A stretch of DNA of 13,691 bases, taken from assembly GCA_023417955.1 (NCBI GenBank), contig JAEZDW010000412.1:1-13691 (forward strand). The letters are read 5' to 3'. Made by a program: the position numbers and the translations under genes. Below, piece by piece: positions 1 through 6,249 of the stretch. Every line of letters starts with the position of its first letter. Positions within the stretch are counted from its first letter, which is position 1. The notes under the pieces are model-generated. The model saw nothing but the letters and a program-made list of their open reading frames with translations. It was not told the origin of the DNA and did no database searches. The stretch comes from Bacteroidota bacterium. Lineage in GTDB: Bacteria > Bacteroidota > Bacteroidia > Cytophagales > Cyclobacteriaceae.

Positions 1-147
1 AGGTGAAGGAGCCGCTTCGCACCCATAATGGTCATTTGAAAAGAACGAAAAATCAGCCGCTGCAATATTTCAGTAAGGAAAATTAGTAAAAGTGTGCAAA
101 GAAAAAATAAACCTGTCGGCGAGGACAAAGCCAAATTTACCCCCGAA
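1..147. other. Upstream flank, possibly the 3' end of a preceding gene
   Basis: No complete gene is recognisable here. On the + strand, the frame starting at base 3 is open for 27 codons and ends in a double stop (TAG 84-86, TAA 87-89). Its translation is basic and ends in QYFSKEN, so it could be the C-terminus of a gene that begins outside the window. A second short frame runs from GTG 94 to TAA 174 (26 codons), with a weak AAGGA-like stretch about 13 nt upstream. Its stop falls inside the -7 element of the promoter at 148-179. Neither frame resembles a family I know, so I do not call either as a gene. Confidence 0.25.
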
Positions 148-179
148 TTTGTTCCCGATGTCAATCAGGGTTAATTTTG
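148..179 (+). promoter_or_regulatory. Bacteroidota-type promoter for the M23-bactofilin-atp unit
   Basis: TTTG at 148-151 is followed, after exactly 20 bp, by TAATTTTG at 172-179. The second element is a full match to the Bacteroidota -7 consensus TAnnTTTG, and the first fits the -33 TTTG element. By the usual geometry transcription would start near 183-187. That leaves a leader of only about 10-13 nt before the TTG start at 196, which fits the lack of a Shine-Dalgarno sequence there. It is the only full match to both elements that I found among the intergenic regions checked. Confidence 0.55.
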
Positions 180-195
180 TTCGAAAAAACCGGAT

Positions 196-1056
196 TTGCG
201 ACCCAGAAAGACACTCTCAAACTGGCTAACGACCAAATATCAACTCATTATCCGTAGCGAGGAGAACTTTGCCGAGCGGACGAGTCTTGGGTTCACGTAT
301 TCGAAGGTGATCTTGTTTTCGGTTATCATGTTCACGCTCCTGTTTGGGATGAGCATGTTCATAAGCAAGACGATTCTCGCCCGGTGGTTTGATCCGAAGC
401 ACGAGCAACTGTTGATGAGCAAACAACTTGATGCCCTGCATCAGGCTGTCGACTCACTGTCCACAGCGGTAGAAAATAAAGATTTATTCATACGAAGCGT
501 CACGCGAGTACTTAGCGGCGACACGACCGCCGGCGGATTGGATGCTGCCATTGATACTGAAAACCCTCCGTTTACCCGTCCGACCAATCTTAACGCTGCG
601 CCGAATGACTCTGCATTTCGGAAAGACTTTGAAGAGTCGGGACTGGCGTTGATTTCGCTCACGAAGCCAAAGAACCGCGAGTTAGAAGAAACTTTTTTTT
701 ATACGCCGATAACAGGTTTTGTCTCCGACGGCTATGACGTGAAGAAGAACCACCTCGGTGTAGATATAGTCGCGAAGGCAAATGAACCTGTCAAATGCAT
801 CGCTGACGGAACAGTCATTCTTTCGTCCTGGACCCAGGACGCTGGATATGTAATCATGGTCCAGCTCCGGGGCAATTTGATCTCCGCTTACAAGCACAAT
901 GCACAACTCTTGAAAAAAGTTGGTTCTTTTGTTAATGGTGGCGAGATCATCTCTATAGTTGGTAACAGTGGAGAACTAACCAATGGACCGCACCTTCATT
1001 TTGAACTGTGGAATAACGGCAACTCCCTGAACCCGGAAGAATTTATTAATTTTTAA
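196..1056 (+). CDS. M23 family (LytM-type) metallopeptidase, membrane-anchored
   Basis: Probable cell-wall peptidase cleaving peptidoglycan cross-links in the periplasm. The 286-residue protein has a short cytoplasmic N-terminus, one membrane segment at about residues 37-58, a linker with a possible coiled coil at 68-105, and a C-terminal peptidase M23 domain at about 165-286. The zinc-site signature is complete: H186xxxD190 (HLGVD), H234 in the YKH motif, and H266/H268 in HLHFELW. The domain is therefore likely to be catalytically active. The start is TTG, because no ATG or GTG lies in frame between the upstream stop (172-174) and this point, and the N-terminus RKTLSNWL followed by a membrane helix is what I expect for this group. 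The bactofilin gene begins 11 nt downstream. Bactofilin/M23 pairs are known to shape cells in other bacteria. The exact substrate bond cannot be read from the sequence. Confidence 0.88.
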   Translation: MRPRKTLSNWLTTKYQLIIRSEENFAERTSLGFTYSKVILFSVIMFTLLFGMSMFISKTILARWFDPKHEQLLMSKQLDALHQAVDSLSTAVENKDLFIRSVTRVLSGDTTAGGLDAAIDTENPPFTRPTNLNAAPNDSAFRKDFEESGLALISLTKPKNRELEETFFYTPITGFVSDGYDVKKNHLGVDIVAKANEPVKCIADGTVILSSWTQDAGYVIMVQLRGNLISAYKHNAQLLKKVGSFVNGGEIISIVGNSGELTNGPHLHFELWNNGNSLNPEEFINF

Positions 1057-1067
1057 ACTCCAACCTA

Positions 1068-1505
1068 ATGCTAACCTCAAAAGAAAAGACACGGGCTGCG
1101 GAGGAGATCAGCAACTCCAGCAACACTATCGGAAAAGGAACCTTCCTCGAAGGAAACGTGGAGACGTATGGTAACATTCGCATCGAAGGCAAAGTAGCCG
1201 GAAACATCAAATCGAAGTCGAAAGTCGCTCTCGGACACCAGTCACATGTTCAAGGTAACATCCTCGCTTTGAATGCTGATATCGAAGGCGAAGTACGGGG
1301 CAAGCTTGAGATAACGGAACTGCTGGTACTTAAGTCCACTGCCGTGATCAATGGGGATATCATTACAGGAAAGATGGTTGTTGAACCGGGTGCAGTATTT
1401 AATGGTACATGCAAGATGGGAGCAACTGTGAAGGATATCAAAATTGGAGAAAACACCAATGGCGTCACCCGGACCCTCTCCCAATCGGAAGCCAAAACCG
1501 TCTAA
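1068..1505 (+). CDS. Bactofilin (polymer-forming cytoskeletal protein)
   Basis: Bactofilins form nucleotide-independent filaments of a right-handed beta helix, often attached to the membrane, and they position cell-wall enzymes. The 145-residue protein has a flexible N-terminus (1-20), a bactofilin core at about 21-120 and a disordered tail. The core shows the family's short beta-helix repeats with regularly spaced G and V/I: GTFLEGNVETYGNIRIEG, then GNIKSKSKVALG, VQGNILA, IEGEVRGKLE, VINGDI and VFNGTCKM. The start is ATG at 1068, 11 nt after the M23 peptidase stop, with no clear ribosome binding site. The last 47 bp overlap the start of the AtpZ-like gene in another frame. The neighbouring M23 peptidase suggests a joint role in cell shape or local wall remodelling, which is inference from known bactofilin/LytM pairs. 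Confidence 0.88.
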   Translation: MLTSKEKTRAAEEISNSSNTIGKGTFLEGNVETYGNIRIEGKVAGNIKSKSKVALGHQSHVQGNILALNADIEGEVRGKLEITELLVLKSTAVINGDIITGKMVVEPGAVFNGTCKMGATVKDIKIGENTNGVTRTLSQSEAKTV

Positions 1506-1689
1506 CGCCTACCTGAAATATAGCGGGCTGGCCTTTCAGCTGCTGAGCGCAATCGCGATATGCGGATGGCTGGGGTACCGCCTCGATCAATGGTTGGAAT
1601 TGACCTTTCCGGCATTCATGCTTCTTTTTGGATTTCTGGCATTCGGCGGTATGATGTACCAACTATATCGCTCAGTTAATAAGGAATAA
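1459..1689 (+). CDS. atpZ: AtpZ/AtpI family protein (putative F0F1-ATPase accessory subunit)
   Basis: Small two-helix membrane protein of the family found at the head of many atp operons. Family members have been linked to Mg2+/Ca2+ transport or to assembly of the c ring. It has 76 residues, a Pro/Lys-rich N-terminus, helices at about 23-41 and 50-70, and the family pattern G-x3-Q-L ... GWLGYRLD ... P-x-F ... FGGMMYQLYR. I chose ATG 1459 because GGAG at 1446-1449 lies 9 nt upstream. A TTG at 1444 would add five residues but would itself overlap that GGAG. The gene overlaps the bactofilin gene by 47 bp, so translation may be coupled. It is followed by the AtpI-like gene after one base. Confidence 0.8.
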   Translation: MASPGPSPNRKPKPSNAYLKYSGLAFQLLSAIAICGWLGYRLDQWLELTFPAFMLLFGFLAFGGMMYQLYRSVNKE

Positions 1690-1690
1690 C

Positions 1691-2044
1691 TTGAAACCGT
1701 TTCTTACGGCGCTGGGAATCGCCGTTGTCGTACTGGCTCTTGCCATTTGGCTCACTGTCCCCCTTTTTGGCAGTGGTCAGGCCACCTTCATCTGGGAGAC
1801 ACTCATCTTCCTGAGTTTGCTAACCGCGGTCCTCTTTGCTTTGGTGAGCAGGGCTGGTCGCGAGGCATTCACTCAATATTACCTGCTTTCGATGTTGCTC
1901 AAGCTTATTTTGGGCGGCGCCTTCATCTTCGTTGTGATCTACCAGGACCGCCCGAACGCGACTGCAAATGCCATCGGATTTCTGGTCATTTATGTTGTTC
2001 TGACGGCTTTGGAAATCGTCTTTTTATATCGAAAAACACGCTGA
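1691..2044 (+). CDS. AtpI-like four-helix membrane protein of the ATP synthase operon
   Basis: Unnamed 117-residue integral membrane protein between the AtpZ-like gene and atpB, the usual position of subunit I. Four membrane segments are predicted by eye at about 4-25, 34-53, 62-84 and 92-113. Lys71 begins a glycine-containing segment, KLILGGAFIFVV, in the third helix, a feature of AtpI-like proteins, and the chain ends in a basic tail (YRKTR). By analogy it may help assemble the c ring or bring in Mg2+, but the sequence alone does not prove that. The start is TTG, one base after the previous stop, with AAGGA at 1681-1685 five nt upstream as a reasonable ribosome binding site. The family is poorly conserved, so the name is tentative. 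Confidence 0.72.
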   Translation: MKPFLTALGIAVVVLALAIWLTVPLFGSGQATFIWETLIFLSLLTAVLFALVSRAGREAFTQYYLLSMLLKLILGGAFIFVVIYQDRPNATANAIGFLVIYVVLTALEIVFLYRKTR

Positions 2045-2103
2045 AAAAGGCGCTTCAGGAAAGGCCTAAAATTTTTTCCAAAGATTTTTTTCTGGAGGTT
2101 TAA

Positions 2104-3204
2104 TTGATACCTTTGCGCTCGGATTTGAAAACCCCCAAAATAAGCCAGATGACCGTGTTTTTCAGCACTTTAAGCCGTTTTCACCGCACGCTTTTTTTCT
2201 TTCTTTCCATTGTTTTTGCCGCCGTTCCTGCACTGGCACAGGACGAACTTCCTGCTGAACCTGACCACCACGAAACGACCGGGGCGGAAGGCCTTAACGT
2301 CGGGGAAGTAATCATCCACCACGTGCTCGACGACCATGTCTGGCATTTCTGGGACGGCCACGGCGGAACACTGTATCTTCCGGTCATTGTATATTCAAAG
2401 GAACGCGGCCTGGACATCTTTTCGTCAGCCAGGTTCTATGACGAGCATCACGAACTGATCCCTTATAACGGCTACAAACTCGACCACAATCATATTTACC
2501 TTGAGTCAACCGGAGAACCCGTTTTCGACCTGTCGATCACCAAGAACGTTGCCATGCTTCTGATCAATTCGTTGGTGCTGATACTTGTGTTCCTTTCTGT
2601 AGCTAAAGCATATAAACGCAATGCTGGGAAAGCTCCCAAAGGATTGCAGTCACTGATTGAACCCATCATCCTTTTCGTTCGCGATGAAGTGGTGAAGCCA
2701 AATATTGGTCACGGGTACGAGAAGTTCATGCCTTATTTATTGACGTTGTTTTTCTTTATCCTGTTTGGTAACCTGCTCGGACTACTTCCCGGTGCCGCCA
2801 ACCTTACAGGGAATATTGCTGTTACCATGACGCTGGCCGTACTCACGTTCATCATCACGAACGTAAGCGGAAACAAGTCGTACTGGTCGCACATTTTCTG
2901 GACACCGGGCGTGCCGCTGCCATTGAGGATCGTTATTCTTCCGGTGGAGATCATTGGAATCTTCACTAAGCCGATCTCGCTGATGGTTCGTTTGTTTGTG
3001 GCGATTACCGCGGGTCACATTGTGATATTGAGCCTTATTGCGCTCACCTTTATCTTTCAGAGTTACTTTGTAGGCATCGCATCTTCGCTGGTTGTGCTGT
3101 TTATCAATTTGATCGAGATTCTGGTGGCGGGGATTCAGGCTTACGTGTTCACGCTCTTTACATCCCTTTACATTGGTATGGCAAAGGCGGAGGATCACCA
3201 TTAA
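2104..3204 (+). CDS. atpB: F0F1 ATP synthase subunit a, with signal peptide and periplasmic extension
   Basis: Subunit a forms the two proton half-channels beside the c ring. The 366-residue chain is about 95 longer than the E. coli form. Residues 25-46 look like a signal peptide (FFFLSIVFAAVPALAQ, cleavage near ALA|Q). Residues 47-145 are a soluble His-rich domain, probably periplasmic, and membrane helices follow from about 148 on. The essential arginine is R296 in MVRLFVA, and Q345 matches E. coli Q252. H305 sits at the E219 position and E338 at the H245 position, an exchanged His/Glu pair. The start is TTG 2104, supported by GGAGG at 2094-2098 five nt upstream; an in-frame ATG at 2149 lacks such a site. 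The 59-nt leader is A/T-rich and has no promoter that I can see. Confidence 0.95.
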   Translation: MIPLRSDLKTPKISQMTVFFSTLSRFHRTLFFFLSIVFAAVPALAQDELPAEPDHHETTGAEGLNVGEVIIHHVLDDHVWHFWDGHGGTLYLPVIVYSKERGLDIFSSARFYDEHHELIPYNGYKLDHNHIYLESTGEPVFDLSITKNVAMLLINSLVLILVFLSVAKAYKRNAGKAPKGLQSLIEPIILFVRDEVVKPNIGHGYEKFMPYLLTLFFFILFGNLLGLLPGAANLTGNIAVTMTLAVLTFIITNVSGNKSYWSHIFWTPGVPLPLRIVILPVEIIGIFTKPISLMVRLFVAITAGHIVILSLIALTFIFQSYFVGIASSLVVLFINLIEILVAGIQAYVFTLFTSLYIGMAKAEDHH

Positions 3205-3241
3205 TTAAGACTCTTTTGTTTCACTTATAATAAATACAATT

Positions 3242-3487
3242 ATGCTTTTAGCAATTTTATTGGACATCGCTTACGCAATCATGGGTGCCGGAATCGGTGC
3301 TGGTCTTGTAGCAATTGGCGCAGGACTTGGTATCGGTAAGATCGGTGCTGCCGCAATGGAAGGCATGGCGCGTCAGCCTGAAGCTTCTGGAAAAATCCAG
3401 GGAGCTATGCTGATCATCGCCGCCCTGATTGAAGTAGCCGCTCTTTTCGGGCTGGTTATCTGTCTGCTGATTTCGTTCAAGGCTTAA
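3242..3487 (+). CDS. atpE: F0F1 ATP synthase subunit c
   Basis: An 81-residue hairpin proteolipid that forms the rotor ring. The first helix has the Gly-rich packing motif (GAGIGAGL, GAGLGIG) at about 15-33. The polar loop is R44-Q45-P46, and the second helix carries the ion-binding carboxylate E64 in LIEVAALFG. The position matching the Na+ ligand Gln32 of Ilyobacter is I31, and the residue after E64 is Val rather than Ser. The ring is therefore expected to carry protons, not sodium. ATG at 3242 follows a 37-nt spacer without a Shine-Dalgarno sequence. A strong hairpin lies right after the stop codon (3491-3527). Confidence 0.95.
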   Translation: MLLAILLDIAYAIMGAGIGAGLVAIGAGLGIGKIGAAAMEGMARQPEASGKIQGAMLIIAALIEVAALFGLVICLLISFKA

Positions 3488-3490
3488 TCC

Positions 3491-3527
3491 TGAAACCTGG
3501 CAATGCAATTGGCAGCGCCAGGTTTCA
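3491..3527 (+). promoter_or_regulatory. Intergenic RNA hairpin between atpE and atpF
   Basis: The arms TGAAACCTGGC (3491-3501) and GCCAGGTTTCA (3517-3527) are perfect reverse complements over 11 bp, with a 15-nt loop. The hairpin starts 3 nt after the atpE stop. No U-run follows, so it does not look like a terminator. A likely role is to stabilise the 3' end of the upstream atpE message or to cause partial processing, which would give more subunit c than b. That role is inference. Confidence 0.7.
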
Positions 3528-3557
3528 CTTTTAAAAGTAAAACTGTAACACAACAAT

Positions 3558-4052
3558 ATGGAACTTCTCACCCCGGGTTCGGGTCTTATTATCTGGCAGC
3601 TCGTTGTATTTGTGGGCTTGTTTCTTTTCCTCGCGAAGTTCGCCTGGAAACCAATTCTCGCTTCGCTGAAAGAACGCGAAACGTCTATTCAGTCGGCGCT
3701 TGATACCGCGGAGAAGGCGAAACAGGAGATAGCTCTTCTAAAGGCAGACAATGAAAAGCTGCTGCAGGAAGCCCGGGAGGAACGTGAGCGCATCATGCGT
3801 CAGGCACGTGAGGCCGCTAATCGCATGCTCGAAGAAGCCCAAACTGACGCTAAGAAAACTGCTGACAAAATTATTGATGATGCCCGTGCAGCCATCAACA
3901 TCGAAAAACAGGCCGCTCTTAAAGAGGTTAAGGTTCAGGTCGCGATGTTCTCGCTTGAAATCGCAGAGAAGCTGATGAAGAAAAATCTCGCAGGCGACAA
4001 AGAGCAGCGCGCGTTGGTGGAAACATACATTAACGATCTAAAGCTTAACTAA
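3558..4052 (+). CDS. atpF: F0F1 ATP synthase subunit b
   Basis: Peripheral stalk subunit linking the membrane part to the delta subunit and the F1 head. The 164-residue chain has one N-terminal membrane helix at about 8-27 (LIIWQLVVFVGLFLFLAKF), followed by the family's WKPIL motif. A long charged helix of heptad type then runs at about 36-145, rich in Glu, Lys, Arg and Ala, and ends in the AEKLMKKNL region and the C-terminal YINDLKLN. Length and layout are normal for a bacterial b subunit. ATG 3558 lies 70 nt after atpE, behind the hairpin, and there is no clear Shine-Dalgarno sequence. The atpH start follows the stop after 2 nt. Confidence 0.95.
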   Translation: MELLTPGSGLIIWQLVVFVGLFLFLAKFAWKPILASLKERETSIQSALDTAEKAKQEIALLKADNEKLLQEAREERERIMRQAREAANRMLEEAQTDAKKTADKIIDDARAAINIEKQAALKEVKVQVAMFSLEIAEKLMKKNLAGDKEQRALVETYINDLKLN

Positions 4053-4054
4053 GC

Positions 4055-4615
4055 ATGGCAGAATCAAGAGCTGCTTACCGTTACGTAAAATCTCTGCTTA
4101 GTCTCGCGGTAGAGCGAAACGTGTTGGAGGAAGTGCACAACGATATGCGGGAGTTTGCGCGCCTGATTGACGAGAATCGCGAATTCGCGCTGATGGTCAG
4201 CAACCCCATCATTAAGCACGACAAGAAACTTGCGATTTTCAACGCGCTGTTCAAAGGCAGATTTAATGCGCTTACGCTGGCCATTTTGGAATTGATTTCA
4301 AAGAAGTTTCGTGAGCCTATCCTTCCTGCTATTGCACGTGAATTCCACAATGCCTACAACGACTACAAAGGCATAGGCAAAGCTTACCTGACTACCGCTA
4401 CGCCGATTGATGAAAAGCTTCGCGCTGAGTTCAGAGCAATGGTGAAAACGTTAATCAGCAAGAACGAAGTTGAGATGATAGAGATGGTGGATCCCGAATT
4501 GATAGGAGGATTCGTGCTGAAAGTTGGAGACAGGCAGGTTGACACCTCTATCAAGACCAAGCTGAAAGGGCTGCAACTTGAATTTAGTAAGAACCCATAC
4601 ATTAAAGAATATTAA
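4055..4615 (+). CDS. atpH: F0F1 ATP synthase subunit delta
   Basis: Delta (OSCP-like) subunit that joins the top of the alpha/beta hexamer to the b stalk. It has 186 residues, with an N-terminal helical bundle at about 1-110 (AAYRYVKSLLSLA at the start, FARLIDENREFALMVSNPII in the middle). The C-terminal part holds the conserved DPELIGGFVLKVGDRQVDTS segment at about 145-165, followed by a short amphipathic end. ATG 4055 is 2 nt after the atpF stop, so translation is probably coupled. The next gene, atpA, starts 44 nt later. No unusual residues were noticed. Confidence 0.93.
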   Translation: MAESRAAYRYVKSLLSLAVERNVLEEVHNDMREFARLIDENREFALMVSNPIIKHDKKLAIFNALFKGRFNALTLAILELISKKFREPILPAIAREFHNAYNDYKGIGKAYLTTATPIDEKLRAEFRAMVKTLISKNEVEMIEMVDPELIGGFVLKVGDRQVDTSIKTKLKGLQLEFSKNPYIKEY

Positions 4616-4659
4616 TTCCCGAAGGGAGAACTGATAAAAATTTTAACGACTCAACAATC

Positions 4660-6237
4660 ATGGCAGAGATCAGACCAGATGAAGTTTCAGCGATATTACG
4701 TGAACAATTAGCGCAGTCGCGCACCGATGCGCAACTCGAAGAAGTAGGAACAGTCCTTACCGTAGGTGATGGCGTGGCCAGGATTTATGGCCTCACCCAG
4801 GCTCAGGCCGGGGAGCTTCTCGTCTTTGAGAACGGCCTCCAGGCATTGGTCCTGAACCTGGAAGAGGATAACGTCGGTGCGGTGTTGCTCGGTGATTACA
4901 AAGACATCCGCGAAGGCGCTACTGTGAAACGCACAGGTAAAATCGCATCGGTAAAAGTTGGTGACGGTATGCTTGGTCGCGTTGTTGACACACTTGGTCA
5001 GCCCGTTGATGGCAAGGGGCCCCTTAAGGGCGATCTTTATGAGATGCCGCTGGAACGTAAAGCACCCGGCGTAATTTTCAGGCAGCCGGTTAATGAGCCC
5101 CTTCAAACGGGTATCAAGGCTATTGATGCAATGATTCCCATCGGACGTGGTCAGCGCGAATTGATCATCGGAGATCGCCAGACTGGTAAGACCGCTGTCG
5201 CGATTGATACAATCATTAACCAGCGCGAATTCTTTGAACGTGGTCAGCCTGTGTACTGTATCTACGTTGCCGTGGGACAAAAAGCATCAACTGTTGCAAG
5301 CGTTGCTGCGGCTCTTGAGAAAGCCGGTGCATTACCATATACCGTCATCGTATCTGCAGCAGCATCTGACCCTGCTCCAATGCAGTTCTTTGCTCCATTT
5401 ACGGGTGCAGCCATTGGTGAATTCTTCCGGGATACTGGTCGCCCTGCATTGGTTGTTTATGATGACCTTTCCAAGCAGGCTGTGGCTTACCGCGAGGTGT
5501 CACTCCTTCTGAGAAGACCTCCCGGACGCGAAGCTTATCCTGGTGACGTATTCTACCTTCACTCACGTCTTCTTGAGCGCGCCGCCAAGATCATCAACAA
5601 CGATCAGATCGCAGCGAACATGAATGACCTCCCTGCTTCTATCAAGCACTTAGTGAAGGGTGGCGGATCACTCACTGCATTGCCGATCATTGAAACGCAA
5701 GCTGGTGACGTGTCGGCATATATTCCAACCAACGTAATTTCGATCACTGACGGACAGATATTCCTCGAAACCAACCTCTTCAACTCTGGTATTCGTCCTG
5801 CGATTAACGTAGGTATTTCGGTATCACGCGTGGGAGGTTCGGCGCAAATCAAGTCAATGAAGAAAGTTGCCGGTACGCTTAAGCTTGACCAGGCTCAATT
5901 CCGCGAGCTCGAAGCATTCGCGAAATTCGGTTCTGATCTCGACGCTGCTACAAAACTTACCATTGAAAGAGGTCGCCGGAATACTGAGATCCTCAAACAG
6001 GATCAGTTTGCACCGGTTCCTGTTGAAGAGCAGATCGCAATTATCACCGCGTCAACAAGGGGATTCCTGGACCGCGTGCCGGTTGCCAGAGTAAAACAGT
6101 TTGAGAAGGAGTTTCTCGAACTCATGCGTGGAAGTCATCAGGCAGTGCTCGACAACCTCAGAGCAGGAAAATTTGAAGATGCGGATGTGGAGACCATCAA
6201 GAAGGTGGCTACCGATTTGGCAAAACAATACGTTTAA
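4660..6237 (+). CDS. atpA: F0F1 ATP synthase subunit alpha
   Basis: Alpha subunit of the F1 hexamer; it binds a non-catalytic nucleotide and supplies the arginine finger to the catalytic beta site. The 525-residue chain has an N-terminal beta-barrel domain (about 25-95), a nucleotide-binding domain (95-390) and a C-terminal helical domain. Visible motifs are the P-loop GDRQTGKT at 171-178, the Walker B strand ALVVYDDL ending in D268-D269, and the ISVSRVGG segment with R390 as the arginine finger. Compared with the E. coli form from memory, the segment at about 311-335 is slightly longer. ATG 4660 lacks a near Shine-Dalgarno; AGGGAG lies too far upstream, at about 4623-4628. The atpG start follows after 12 nt. 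Confidence 0.97.
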   Translation: MAEIRPDEVSAILREQLAQSRTDAQLEEVGTVLTVGDGVARIYGLTQAQAGELLVFENGLQALVLNLEEDNVGAVLLGDYKDIREGATVKRTGKIASVKVGDGMLGRVVDTLGQPVDGKGPLKGDLYEMPLERKAPGVIFRQPVNEPLQTGIKAIDAMIPIGRGQRELIIGDRQTGKTAVAIDTIINQREFFERGQPVYCIYVAVGQKASTVASVAAALEKAGALPYTVIVSAAASDPAPMQFFAPFTGAAIGEFFRDTGRPALVVYDDLSKQAVAYREVSLLLRRPPGREAYPGDVFYLHSRLLERAAKIINNDQIAANMNDLPASIKHLVKGGGSLTALPIIETQAGDVSAYIPTNVISITDGQIFLETNLFNSGIRPAINVGISVSRVGGSAQIKSMKKVAGTLKLDQAQFRELEAFAKFGSDLDAATKLTIERGRRNTEILKQDQFAPVPVEEQIAIITASTRGFLDRVPVARVKQFEKEFLELMRGSHQAVLDNLRAGKFEDADVETIKKVATDLAKQYV

Positions 6238-6249
6238 TCGTCAGGCAAG

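Noticed and set aside
94..174. 26-codon frame starting with GTG before the M23 gene
   Set aside because: It is short, has only a distant AAGGA-like site, and its stop lies inside the best promoter. Chance is the simpler explanation.
1747..2103. 118-codon + strand frame overlapping the AtpI-like gene
   Set aside because: Its product is Cys/His/Pro-rich with no pattern, whereas the frame starting at 1691 gives four clean membrane helices in the expected operon position.
2782..3201. 139-codon antisense frame inside atpB
   Set aside because: It lies wholly opposite a highly conserved gene; its product is low-complexity and charged and looks like a mirror of codon bias.
4708..5280. 190-codon antisense frame inside atpA
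   Set aside because: Long but fully antisense to the conserved nucleotide-binding domain, with no family features.
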